Of a stretch of 64,000 bases of DNA, positions 43,661 through 55,758 are shown piece by piece. Origin of the DNA: Emiliania huxleyi CCMP1516 (taxonomy: Eukaryota > Haptophyta > Isochrysidales > Noelaerhabdaceae); assembly GCF_000372725.1 (NCBI RefSeq), contig NW_005201392.1:1133568-1197567 (forward strand). The letters run 5' to 3'. The position numbers and the translations under genes were made by a program. The first letter of the stretch is position 1; each line of letters begins with the position of its first letter. The notes under the pieces were generated by a model. That model was given only the letters and a program-made list of their open reading frames with translations. It ran no database searches and was not told the origin of the DNA.

Positions 43661-44461
43661 ATGATAGGCCACGCACTCCGGCACGCCGCTGCAGCGTGCT
43701 TTCTGCTGCCGCTGCTGCTAACTCTCCTCTTGACGAGCCCAGAGCAGCTATCTGCCATTAACGACACCGATCGTGCTGCCGTTGCGCTCTTCAACTACAT
43801 CGGCGACGCCTCCTTCGCATTGACTGGCGCGCTTGCCGCGGGCGAGGAGGGAATGGATCTCATGGGCTGCCTTGTCGTCGGCTTCGTCACAGCGCTCGGA
43901 GGCGGCACCTTTCGAGACATTGTGCTCGGGCGGACACCAGTCTTCTGGCTCACCGCGTGGGACGAGGCCGCACTAGCGCCCATGGTGAGCGGCCTCGCTT
44001 TTTTCTGCTGGCCGGCCGTTGCCCGCCGGTTGCGCTTGACCACTGAGGACGAGTGGCTCTTCTGGACCGACACCGTCGGGCTCGGCGCATTTGCGGCGAA
44101 CGGCGCCTACGTCGGGAGCAGCGTCAGCCCTCGGAGCCCGCACGTCGGCGGCGCGGCGCTGTGTGGCATGTTCACCGCCACCTTTGGCGGCCTGACACGC
44201 GACGTCCTCCTCCGCCGCCCCGTGCGGATCCTGCACTCGCACGCCGAGATCTACGCCGCGCCGGCCCTCCTCGGCGGTGCCGCGACCGCCCTCTGGCTCT
44301 CGGCGGCCCCGACGCAGGTCGAGCAGGCGCTGCTCCTAGGCCTGTGGCTGACGATACAGGTGCGGGTGCTCGCTCTCAACCGCGGTCTCGCGCTGCCAAC
44401 CTTCGCCGCCCGGGGTACGAGCACTCTTCCGCTCTCACCAGCGCCGTACGACTCTGCTTAA
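43661..44461 (+). CDS. UPF0126/TRIC-like membrane protein
   Basis: A single exon of 266 aa, normal length for the family plus an N-terminal signal or anchor (ACFLLPLLLTLLLTS). Two UPF0126 halves are visible: YIGDASFALTGALAAGEEGM, GFVTALGGGTFRDIVLGRTP; and TDTVGLGAFAANGAYVG, GMFTATFGGLTRDVLLRRPV. The GGG[TL]xRD motif of the family occurs in both. Six or seven membrane helices are expected; bacterial relatives are glycine-transport or channel-like proteins. The intronless, bacterial-like form suggests plastid or transferred origin, which is inference. The ATG is the first in frame. Confidence 0.88.
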   Translation: MIGHALRHAAAACFLLPLLLTLLLTSPEQLSAINDTDRAAVALFNYIGDASFALTGALAAGEEGMDLMGCLVVGFVTALGGGTFRDIVLGRTPVFWLTAWDEAALAPMVSGLAFFCWPAVARRLRLTTEDEWLFWTDTVGLGAFAANGAYVGSSVSPRSPHVGGAALCGMFTATFGGLTRDVLLRRPVRILHSHAEIYAAPALLGGAATALWLSAAPTQVEQALLLGLWLTIQVRVLALNRGLALPTFAARGTSTLPLSPAPYDSA

Positions 44462-45838
44462 CCCTTTCAGGACACGTGCTCCACACGTGGAACAGCGCAC
44501 TTCAGTCCCCAGGAGCCCCTGTCGGTGTGCTCAGATTGGGCTGCCAGCCGCTCGAGAGTTCTCGTCCTGAAAGTTACTCTCTGCAGTTTGTGTGGAAGCC
44601 AAGAGAGCGCCTCGACTTGGCTTCACCCCAGTCCGCGCGCACTCGCGCCGCTCAGCGCTCTCCGCGCCCCACTCGCGTCGCACGTGCCCATCCCCATGTC
44701 TCCCTCAGCCTCTCACCCTGTGGCTCAGGCTAGTTCCATTTCACTGTGATAAGGAGGACGTCCGAAATTCGGCGCACAATGCTCATTCCGACGCCCGCCA
44801 CATGACGCCCACCGCAGCCGCGTTGGTCGGCGCGCGCCGCCGCCGACCATCACCACCGACCGACAGCTCGCACGGCCGTGCGGTGAGCAAAAATTTGGGT
44901 CGCTGCGCGCCTGCCGGATGCTCTGCGACGTCTGGACGCTCGCCAGAAACGCCAGGAAGCTTGCCTTCCACCCCTGGGCCCGAGGGCGAACGGCAGTGGT
45001 CGGCAGCCTCTGCGACGCTCCGATCGGCTCCTCGACCTCATCGCTTGCGACGAGCCAGCATGGCTCGTCGCTCGACGGCAGCCTGCCCAGTATGCTCTTG
45101 GCATTCTGTACAGCCTCGCCAGGCTCTCTGAGACGGCCTGCAGGGCCGGCGCGGACCGCCTCGGGCGCGATGGCCCTCCTCAGTACCTACCTCTTCGATG
45201 CCTGTCGGCTCTCCAATCTCGTCGCCGACGGCAGGCCCGCATGGCGCGCTGCTCGATGGCAGCCTGCTCAGTACGCCTTGGACAGTGACTTCTGCCTCGC
45301 TGCTCCTACTGCAGCCGCCTCCGGGGCCGGCGCCAGCCGCCTCGCTTCGCCAGTGCTGTCTACGCCGGCGACACGCGTGTCGGCTCGCCGCCCGCGTCGC
45401 CCGCGGCGGGCCCGCATGGCGCGCCGCTCGTCGGGAGCGTGCCCAGCAGGCTGTGCAGGGCAGTCTGCCTCACTCAGGGCGCCGCCACCGCTGCGCGGGG
45501 CCGCCACCGGCGCTGCTGCCGTGAACACTGCCGCCGTACGTCACCATCGCCTCTCTTCATCGCCGATCTCGCCGACGCCGCTCGCCGCTCGCCGCCGCCC
45601 TGCCCTGCCCCGCCTAGCCCTCGCACAAACAAACACACACACACACACACACACACATACAGACACACATACAGACACACATACAGACACACAAAACACA
45701 CCCTGCCCCAACCTCGAGCGCCCCGCGCCCTCCCGCCCAACGCCCTGCGCCTCACGCCGCGCGTCCCACGCACGCCCCGCGCCCCGCGCCCCGCGCCCCC
45801 TCACCTCGCGCCTCACGCCTCCCTCCCCACCCTCTCAG
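44462..45838. other. Degenerate coding-like tandem repeats
   Basis: Three units about 170-180 bp apart (from about 45061, 45232 and 45411) share GGCCCGCATGGCGCG and TCG(A/T)(C/T)GGCAGCCTGC. The open frames through here are probably exons of the gene ending at 45959, but I could not assemble them. 45631-45690 is a CA/CATACAGA microsatellite. Confidence 0.4.
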
Positions 45839-45959
45839 GCATTTCTCCTCCCTGCTGCTCGCCGACTCCTCCTCCCCCCGCATGACCGACGACTACCCGT
45901 CCTTCGGCGACTCCTCCCTCCTCGGCACCAACGTCTACTACCCGTTCGCGGCCCGGTGA
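45839..45959 (+). CDS. Terminal exon of an unidentified gene
   Basis: After CTCTCAG the frame reads HFSSLLLADSSSPRMTDDYP then SFGDSSLLGTNVYYPFAAR and stop at 45959. The regular residue composition suggests a real C terminus. The upstream exons probably lie within 44.9-45.6 kb. Confidence 0.38.
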
Positions 45960-46536
45960 GGGGCGGGAGCGCAGCCATTCCAACGGCTGGGAAAGTTTCT
46001 GAACGGCCGCGCATGCGCCTGCATGCCGGCTTACTAAGGAGGTCCCTCGCTCCGGCTCCTCTCTCGGAAGACGCGCGCCGGCCTGGGGGACTCGCTTGCG
46101 ATCCCGCTCCAGCCAGAGGCCGCGTGAGGCGTGTGGGACGGTGTACGCTGGGGCTTGGCCCCAAGTGCACTGGCCTCGCGTCTCGAGGGGAGGGCGGCTC
46201 GTAACTGAGGTCCGCCGTCAGAGACAGTCGTCCTCCCCTCAACCCGACGAGAGTGGGCGGGCAGTCCCCGTGGCTGCAGTCGCGCTTCCGAGCCGACTCC
46301 GCCCCTCTCTCCACCCGGCCATTCCAACGGCCAGGCCGCTCGCTTAAGGCTGATTGGCTAGACGAGTGGCCTACCTCCATGGGGCTGTCTGGGAACGCGT
46401 GGATCCGGCCCGCCCCCCGGCGGGTTACGGTTTAGCGCTGACAGTCACCCCATGGGCAGTCTGGATCACGGGGGATGACATCCTGCCTACCGGCGCGCCG
46501 GGAGGAGGTGGGTGCTCCGCCGCCGGACCGCCCCCT

Positions 46537-46655
46537 CCATCACCCTCGCCCAGGGATCTACAACGCTGTCTCAAGGTCCGACAGGTTCGGCACCGGGCAC
46601 CGCCTCGGTATACAAAATGCGCCTGCGGGCGGACCCTCACAGATCACAGATCACT
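46537..46655 (+). repeat. Interspersed repeat family F, copy 1 (uninterrupted)
   Basis: From CCATCACCCTCGCCCAGGGA through GGTATACAAAATGCGCCTGC to CACAGATCACAGATCACT. Copy 2 at 49597-49808 is the same except for an 86-bp insert after ACAAAAT. Confidence 0.9.
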
Positions 46656-46696
46656 GTGGCACAGCTCGCGTTACAAAACCTTGATTTTGACCATTG

Positions 46697-46845
46697 CGCG
46701 AAAAAGGTACATCTCGGTGCCTTCCAGAGGCAGCTGCGACCCCGCCGAGTAGACGGCGTCACACAGCAGGTGGCGCGGTGTGACGCCGTCCACTCACCCC
46801 GGTCGCAGCTGCCTCTGCGCGTCCTGTGGATGTACCTTTGTCGCG
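46697..46845. repeat. 149-nt long hairpin
   Basis: The left arm and the complement of the right arm share CGCGA, AAAGGTACATC, CAGAGGCAGCTGCGACC, GAGT and GACGGCGTCACAC, with two short internal mismatched blocks and a loop of about 13 nt (46765-46777). Confidence 0.9.
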
Positions 46846-47622
46846 CGCCGGAGACGACTCGACGCCGCTGAGATCGGAGATTCAAGCTCTGACAGGTCGC
46901 ACGTCGCTCCTTTGACGCCGACGTGACTCACCCGTGCAGATCACATCAGGACACGGTCTCGACACGCTCGGTACGACGCCTGCGACCCGTCTTGGGTCAA
47001 GTGGCACGACGCTCATCGCGCCTACCAGCGCTGCCGTGCAGGCTGCCAAGTCGAGGTCGAGCACGCTTCTATACGCTCGCCCAGCCTCCCTTTCCATCCC
47101 ATTAGGCAGCATGGGAACGGTGGCGAGCAGAGGCAAAGCCTACGAGGGGTGGTGGAACCACATGTCGCGGCTACTGCCGGCTCGACCCCACGATAGCCTC
47201 CGAAGGCTGACTTTGAGGCACCATCATCGGACGATGTCGACGAGTTGGGTCGCTCTCGCGGTAGCCAGGTAGCCCCCCATACTAGTAGCACCGGCCATGG
47301 CCGCAGGAAGCTCGGGGGAGGGCGCTGGGAGCAACACGGAGCTCCGTTGGACGCGTTTTCAAGATTAGCGTGTCAGAGTGAATTGGAACTAGCCTGTGCG
47401 GGCCGTCGTTGACACACATGACAGGGGCTGTACACGCGCCATATAAGATATTAAAAAGCAACCGCGCTTAGTCTCTCGCGCGCGGTTGGTCGGTCAGGTC
47501 CGGCGACACGGACAGGCGGCCGGATAGGATCCGACATCGCGCGCGGAGCTCTTAAGAGGGCGTGCATGGCCTCGCGGCGAGAGCGCTGCCGGCCGGCGCG
47601 CCGGCGCCGCGGCCGGGTAATT

Positions 47623-48593
<971 letters not shown>

Positions 48594-49908
48594 GGACGCT
48601 GAAGGACTCCGGGGCCTCGCGTGAGACAAGGGCCCGACCGCTCGTCAGCCGGTTGGTTCGTTACCTCTTTGGATTTAGAGTCTTCGCCTACTATTCAATT
48701 CACGGTCTAGACAGTCTGAAACAGTCTGGCGCAGTCTGATGCAGTCTGGCGCAGTCTGACGTCTGATGCAGTCTGGCGCGACCACTTGACCAGTGCCGCG
48801 ACCACTTGCTTGACCTTGCACTGCCTGCCTGCTGACCCGGTGCAAAGTCCAAAGAATCTGCGTCTCAGCTCTTCGGCGCATTGATTGTGCATGATTGCTC
48901 GAGTGGCTCGAATTGGCAATCCACCGCAATGCGAACATGACTGGAGAACATATGCAACACGGACGCAGGCTTGCCGTTGGCGACGTCGGTTATCAGAGGG
49001 GTCAGGTCATAGTGTTAGTGACGCGCTCGATGGGTTGCTGCATTGACGCACACAGGAAAAGCATCGTAGCGGAGACCTTCTCGCACCATGCGGCAGTACG
49101 GACACCAGGTGCGCGAAATTAAGAGCCATGTTTGATTCCGTGGTTTTGGCACTGTCTACCAACTTTGGTACAAATCGACTTGGTCTGGGCACAGCTGAGC
49201 CCTGCGCTGCGTTTTTGCCTCCATTCTGAAAGTGTAGTAGGGAAGGCAGCATGCCAGGCTTGCGAGAACTCCGCTGTGCGCCGAAAAGCGGTATGGCGCC
49301 GAGGGGAGGCCACTTTCCTATTACAAAAGGCTGTCGACATCCTCATCCAAAATTTTCTCGCTGCGCGCCCAACCATGGTGGGCACGCACTCGCAGCGCGC
49401 GGGCGGCGCCTGGCGGCGCCCATTTTGTGAAATGTCTGCCACTCACCTAAGCTGATCTCAGAAACTCTCGTGCGGCTGCGCATTTTATGTTCCCTTCTCT
49501 ACGGGGGAGCTCTGATCGCCGTACTCACCGGGACGCTGGTGAGGTAGGTGACGGTGGGAGGGCACCCCCCCAGACAGCCCCTCCCGAACGGGGACGCCAT
49601 CACCCTCGCCCAGGGATCTACAATGCTGTCTTAAGGTCCGACAGGTTCGGCACCGGGCACCGCCTCGGTATACAAAATCACGTTCGGATCGCTCCTCATC
49701 GCAAACCCTGTCAGCAGTTCACCTACGGGTATGTTCGTAAGAGCTACATACACTGAATGAAAATGCGCCTGCGGGCGGACCCTCACAGATCACAGATCAC
49801 AGATCACTAACCGCCGAGTTTTTGGCGCGCGTTCGGACGCTGCTCAAGTAGTAGTTGCACTTGTTTGCGTACAGTTGTAATAGATCGCGCCGGTGCTGCT
49901 GGCATGCA
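48594..49908. other. Intergenic with tandem and interspersed repeats
   Basis: 48711-48778 is a tandem array of CAGTCTGRYG units. 49597-49808 is repeat family F copy 2. An open frame at 49132-49455 shows no domain. Confidence 0.45.
49597..49808 (+). repeat. Interspersed repeat family F, copy 2 with 86-bp insertion
   Basis: Matches 46537-46655 on both sides of an insert at 49679-49764. The insert is flanked by AAAAT on each side (49674-49678 and 49760-49764), a 5-bp duplication absent from copy 1. Confidence 0.88.
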
Positions 49909-52900
49909 ATGACGCGGGGGCGTCGTGGCCCGAGCGGCAGTGGCCGCGCAGTGCAGGCCGCCAGCTTTGCCCTGCTACTGTCGGCGGCACCAGCAACGGC
50001 GCAGGACCCTTGTGTTGACGCTGTGGTCAACAAGGACCCGCATCTCCACTTTGCGCATGGTGGCACTGCAGACTTTCGGGGGCAAGACGGGCGCTACTAC
50101 AGCATGTTGTCGGCGCCTGGACTGGCAGTCAATATAAAGACTGAGGACGCCCGCTTCCTGCTTCGCGGCGGCAGGTTGACGGTCGACGGCTCCTTCATCA
50201 CCGAGGCTCACATGTCGGCGCGCTTAGGTGACGGGGGTAAGAGAGCTGTCGCATCCTTCTGGGCATCCGAGCTGAACGAAGAGAACTGGGGCTGGGGAAT
50301 AATCAACGGCTCGTGCTTTTTGCGAGCCGACATCCCACGGCCCTTCGTGCTTGGCAAGCATGGGTCGAGGGAGTGCCTAGGGTTCTCGATTGATGTGAGC
50401 ATGTCGAGCGCCTACTTCAGCCTGCGCAACTGGACGGTGATCGTGCGGGGCAATCATGTCTACGACTGGATTTCTGGCCCAAAGCACCGACTGGACGTAA
50501 GCTTCAGCGCGAGAGGCGATGCAGCCGCGCGAGACCTCCCACACGGTCTCATCGGCCAGAGCTTTGCGTCGACGGCTCCGCGCTTTGGCATGGTGGACGA
50601 GTACCCTGAGGCAGGGCACTTTACAACCAGTGCGATGGCGGAAGGCGCGATCGAGGGAGAGGCCATGCAGTACGAGGTCGCCTCGCCGTATGCCACCGAC
50701 TTTGCCTTCTCGCGCTTCCTCGCAAGCGAGGAGGCTGCCCTCAGATCGGATCTCCGAGCCATGCTCGATGCATCAACCTCGGAGCGAGTGGCTTCATACA
50801 CGCCACGGAAGCATGCTGAGCTGCGACGACTCTCAGAAAGCTATCCTCCCTGCTTGCCCCCGTCGCCATCGCTGCCCCCCCCTCCCTGGGGGTCCCAGGG
50901 CATGGATCCCGAGGTGTTTTGGGATCAACCGGGCATCCCAAATTTGGACAGGTTGGGGGGCCCCCCCCCCCCCCCCCCCGCGCCCCGCATCTTCTGCCGA
51001 GATTGAGAGGCACGCTGTCAGATTGACAGGAGCCGTCACACCCATGCGCGTGCTCTTAGGTGACAACCGCCGACGACGGGACTTGCTGCGCGCAGAGCAA
51101 CGCCGATGAGAGCATCTGCGGTTTCGAAGTAAAGGCTGAGCAGTGCCTGCTCTTTTCCGGATCCAGCTGCACCATCACCTACACCGAACGCCGCCGAAGA
51201 CTTCAACTTGGAGCCTCCCCCGACATCTTCACGGATCCAGATGCCACGTACCTCAAAGCCCGAACGATAACGTTTGACACCAAACCCCCTCCGTCACCAA
51301 TTCCCTACCCGCCCACCAAGGCGCCAAGCCCGCCGCCCTCGCCGCCGCCGTACCCGCCCACCAAGGCGCCCTCGCCGCCGCCCTCGCCGCCGCCGTACCC
51401 GCCCACCAAGGCGCCCTCGCCGCCGCCCTCGCCGCCGCCCTACCCGCCCACCAAGGCGCCCTCGCCGCCGCCCTCGCCGCCGCCGTACCCGCCTGCCAAG
51501 GCGCCCTCGCCGCCGCCCTACCCGCCGCCCTACCCGCCCACCAAGGCGCCCTCGCCGCCTCCCTCGCCGCCGCCCTACCCGCCCACCAAGGCGCCCTCGC
51601 CGCCGCCCTCGCCGCCGCCCTACCCGCCCACCAAGGCGCCCTCGCCGCCGCCCTCGCCGCCGCCGTACCCGCCCACCAAGGCGCCAAGCCCGCCGCCCTC
51701 GCCGCCGCCGTACCCGCCCACCAAGGCGCCAAGCCCGCCGCCCTCGCCGCCGCCGAACCCGCCCACCAAGGCGCCCTCGCCGCCGTCCTCGCCCACGTCG
51801 TACCCGCCGTAGNNNNNNNNNNNNNNNNNNNNNNNNNNNNNNNNNNNNNNNNNNNNNNNNNNNNNNNNNNNNNNNNNNNNNNNNNNNNNNNNNNNNNNNN
51901 NNNNNNNNNNNNCCCCACCGCCCTCGCCCGCGCCCACACCGCCATTCCCGCCTGCCAAGGCACCGACCCCTCCGCCCTCGCCGCCGCCCTTCCCGCCTGC
52001 AAAAGCGCCGCTCCCGCCACCCTCGCCACCGCCGTACCCGCCTGCCAACGCACCGATCCCGCCACCCTCGCCACCGCCGTACCCGCCTGCCACGGCACCG
52101 ACCCCACCCCCCTCGCCCGCGCCCACACCGCCGTACCCGCCTGCCAAGGCACCGACCCCTCCGCCCTCGCCGCCACCGTACCCGCCTGCAAAAGCGCCGC
52201 TCCCGCCACCCTCGCCACCGCCGTACCCGCCTGCCAAGGCCCCAACCCCTCCGCCCTCGCCGCCACCCTTCCCGCCTGCAAAAGCGCCGACCCCACCGCC
52301 CTCGCCCCCGCCCTACCCGCCGACCAAGGCGCCGACTCCACCACCCAAACCGCCGCCAGCCCCGATGCCTCCACCGTACCCGCCAGGCAAGGCCCCAACG
52401 CCGCCGCCCTCGCCGCCGCCGCATCCGCCAGGCCTGGGACCGACGCCACCTCCCCCCTTCGCCATCGAGCCCAATGCCACCGGCACCGCCGGCGCCACCG
52501 CCGACGCCACCCTCGCCACCAGCGCCCCCTGCACCACCCCCGTTCGCCACGTGCGTAAAGACCGTGTCAACGACTGCCTCCGCCATCAACATTCCCTCGG
52601 GCCCTGTCGGCACCTGCTACAGATATCTGCCCGTGGACCATGTGGACATGTCGGCATCAGACCCAGCAAAGGCGCGGGCCGATGGAGGCTGGTACCAGCA
52701 TTCCTACCATGGCGCGTACCACCCTCCTGTCGACCGAGGCTTGGGCTACGAGAGGTACTACACAAATAGCCCCTACACGATGACCTATCAGGGAAATGGC
52801 TACATCTACATCCAGAACACCCAGAACTGCTGTTACGGTGGGTGTTCGCCGAACTGTTGCTGGCGGAAATGTGGGATTGGCACGATCTACATCGTCTGCG

Positions 52901-55758
52901 ACGACCAAGTGTGCGACCCACCGTCGCCACCTCCGACGCCGCCATCGCCGCCTGCACCCCCGGCCTTGCCGCCGGCACCGCCGTCGCCGCCCGCGCCGCC
53001 TATGCCTCCACCGCCATCGCTGCCGCCGCCGTTGCCATCGCCATCGCCGCCAGCACCACCGGCGCCTCCCGCGCCACCCGCGCCGCCACCGCCGCCGCCC
53101 ACGCCCGACCCGCCCCCCGCGCCGCCCCCCGCGCCGCCCTCGCCCCCCGCCCCGCCCTCGCCCCCGCCCGCGCCACCGTCGCCACCCGCGCCGCCCTCGC
53201 CACCGCCGTCGCCGCCGCCATCGCCATCGCTCCCGTCGCCCCCGTCGCCGCCCCCATACACGTGCGAGACCTTCTTCTCGTGCCCGATGATCTACTCGTC
53301 CTATTCCAGCTCCGGGACGCAGAACGTCGCCGCCGAGTACTCCTTCGACAAGCTGGCGAGCTACAACTACCCGATATCGCCGCCGCCGTCGCCGAGCGCT
53401 CCGGCCTCGTTCGAGACCTTCTACTCGTGCCCGATCGGCTCCTCGTACAGCAGGTCGCACTTCGAGTTAGCGGCGAGCTACGGCACGAAGAACAGCGACG
53501 ACTGCTGGTTCGAGCGCATCCCGTCGGACGGGACGACGAGCAGCGGGCTGGCGATCCGCGCGACGGTGTCGGGCGGGTCGTGCGGCAGCAGCCCGACGAC
53601 CATCGAGTTCACGGGCGCCACCGACGCCGCCAAGACCAGCCTGTACAACTACTTTGTGAGCGGGACCCAAGTAAGCTGGCAAACAATCGACTCGACGTTG
53701 GTCTCCGGCTCCGTCCCGAATCTGCCGACCAACTTGTATGCTGGATCAGGCACCAACTACGGCTGGATTTTGGGAAGCTCGTCAACTACAGCGACGGTAT
53801 TTGCAAGCGGCTACAACCTAAACAATGGTTGGGACCGCTGCAACAGCGCGGCGCTGCACGGCTCAAACGAGGAGATTGTCGAGCTGTCCTACATTTCGGT
53901 GCCTCCGCCCGCCCCGCCGAGCTGCTGGTTCTACCGGCTGCCTCAGACCACCGTCGACTACCCCTTCATCCGTGCGACGGTGTCGGGGGGCGTGTGCGGC
54001 TCGGAGACAAACACGATCGAGTTCCGAGACGCGTCGACCACGTCCACGGCCGTGCGCGACTACTTTGTCGACGGGACGGTGAGCAAAGACGACTGGCACA
54101 CAATCACGTCGACGGTAGTCGAGGGCACGGTGACGCGGGTGCCTACCTACATCTACATCGACGCCACTTACGGCTTCATCTTGTCCGCCCACACCAGCAG
54201 CCAGGGCTACGGCTACGCGGTGGCACGGTCGTACAATAACTGGCAGTACTGCGACGGCGCCGGGAGCTTCACGGGCGAGGAGCGGCTCGAGCTCTGCCTC
54301 GTCCCGCCGCCGCCACCGGCGCCGCCCCCCTTGCCGCCGCCGCCGCCGCCGCCGCCGCCAATGCCACCCCCCGCGCCACCCTCGCCGCCGGCCCCTCCCG
54401 CGCCACCGCCGTCGCCCCCATCACCGCCCGCGCCCCCGTCGCCGCCGCCGTACCCGCCTGCCAAGGCACCCTTGCCGCCACCCTCGCCACCGCCGTACCC
54501 GCCTGCCAAGGCACCGATCCCACCGCCCTCGCCCGCGCCCACACCGCCATTCCCGCCTGCCAAGGCACCGACCCCTCCGCCCTCGCCGCCGCCCTTCCCG
54601 CCTGCAAAAGCGCCGCTCCCGCCACCCTCGCCACCGCCGTACCCGCCTGCCAACGCACCAATCCCGCCACCCTCGCCACCGCCCTACCCGCCCACCAAAG
54701 CGCCGGTGCCGCCGCCCATGCCACTGACCTCACCACCCTACCCGCCTGCCAAGGCACCGACCCCGCCTCCCTCGCCGCCGCCCTACCCGCCTGCCAAGGC
54801 ACCCTCGCCGCCTCCCTCGCCGCCGCCCTACCCACCCGCCAAGGCGCCCTCGCCGCCGCCCTCGCCACCGCCGTACCCGCCTGCCAAGGCACCGATCCCG
54901 CCACCCTCGCCGCCGCCGTACCCGCCTGCCACGGCACCAACCCCACCGCCCTCGCCCGCGCCCACACCGCCATTCCCGCCTGCCAAGGCACCGACCCCTC
55001 CGCCCTCGCCGCCGCCCTTCCCGCCTGCAAAAGCGCCGCTCCCGCCACCCTCGCCACCGCCGTACCCGCCTGCCAACGCACCGATCCCGCCACCCTCGCC
55101 ACCGCCGTACCCGCCTGCCACGGCACCGACCCCACCCCCCTCGCCCGCGCCCACACCGCCGTACCCGCCTGCCAAGGCACCGACCCCTCCGCCCTCGCCG
55201 CCACCGTACCCGCCTGCAAAAGCGCCGCTCCCGCCACCCTCGCCACCGCCGTACCCGCCTGCCAAGGCCCCAACCCCTCCGCCCTCGCCGCCACCCTTCC
55301 CGCCTGCAAAAGCGCCGACCCCACCGCCCTCGCCCCCGCCCTACCCGCCGACCAAGGCGCCGACTCCACCACCCAAACCGCCGCCAGCCCCGATGCCTCC
55401 ACCGTACCCGCCAGGCAAGGCCCCAACGCCGCCGCCCTCGCCGCCGCCGCATCCGCCAGGCCTGGGACCGACGCCACCTCCGTCCCCGCCACCGTACCCT
55501 CCTGGCCAGGCGCCAATCCCGCCTCCCTCTCCGCCGCCGTACCCGCCTGGCAAGAACCCGATGCCTCCACCGTACCCGCCAGGCAAGGCCCCAACGCCAC
55601 CGCCCTCGCCGCCGCCGTATCCGCCAGGCCTGGGACCGACGCCACCTCCGTCCCCGCCACCGTACCCTCCTGGCCAGGCGCCAATCCCGCCTCCCTCTCC
55701 GCCGCCGTACCCGCCTGGAAAGGCCCCAACACCACCTCCAAGAGAACCTGCGCCGTAG
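49909..55758 (+). CDS. Secreted VWD-like / proline-rich (pherophorin-type) extracellular protein, gapped
   Basis: The N-terminal exon (49909-about 50910) starts with a signal peptide (AASFALLLSAAPATA) and a VWD-like domain (NKDPHLHFAHGGTADFRGQD then GRYYSMLSAPGL, AMQYEVASPYATDFAFSRFL). Exon 2 (from 51060) adds a Cys-rich piece (TADDGTCCAQSNADESICGF), then (YPPTKAPSPPPSPPP)n arrays up to the gap. After the gap come more Pro arrays, a Cys-rich domain (about 52540-52915: NCCYGGCSPNCCWRKCG), two copies of an unrecognised about 115-aa domain (about 53505-53890 and 53926-54300) and a C-terminal PPYPPAKAP array ending 55758. It is probably a hydroxyproline-rich coat or matrix protein. A one-base shift at the C-run near 52453 and a TAG at 51810 touching the gap suggest sequence error; the two sides might be different genes. 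Confidence 0.65.
51813..51912. other. Assembly gap (N run, 100)
   Basis: Gap in the proline-rich array. Sequence directly after it duplicates 54941-55481. Confidence 0.99.
51913..52453 (+). repeat. 541-bp block identical to 54941-55481
   Basis: Base-by-base reading shows no difference or indel over 541 bp, at a constant offset of 3028. It starts exactly at the gap edge. Confidence 0.9.

Larger units (their letters stand above)
45960..47622. other. Repeat- and hairpin-bearing intergenic region
   Basis: Holds repeat family F copy 1 (46537-46655) and the 149-nt hairpin (46697-46845). No gene recognised on either strand. Confidence 0.5.

Noticed and set aside
44918-46204. A 428-codon open frame as one protein
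   Set aside because: It runs through a CA microsatellite and a probable terminal exon in another frame; only the exon at 45839-45959 is supported.
51274-55758. Very long Arg/Pro-rich open frames (over 1000 codons) and long Gly/Ala-rich frames on the opposite strand
   Set aside because: They are out-of-frame or antisense readings of the CCG-rich proline array; only the 3' two thirds of the plus frame carries real domains.
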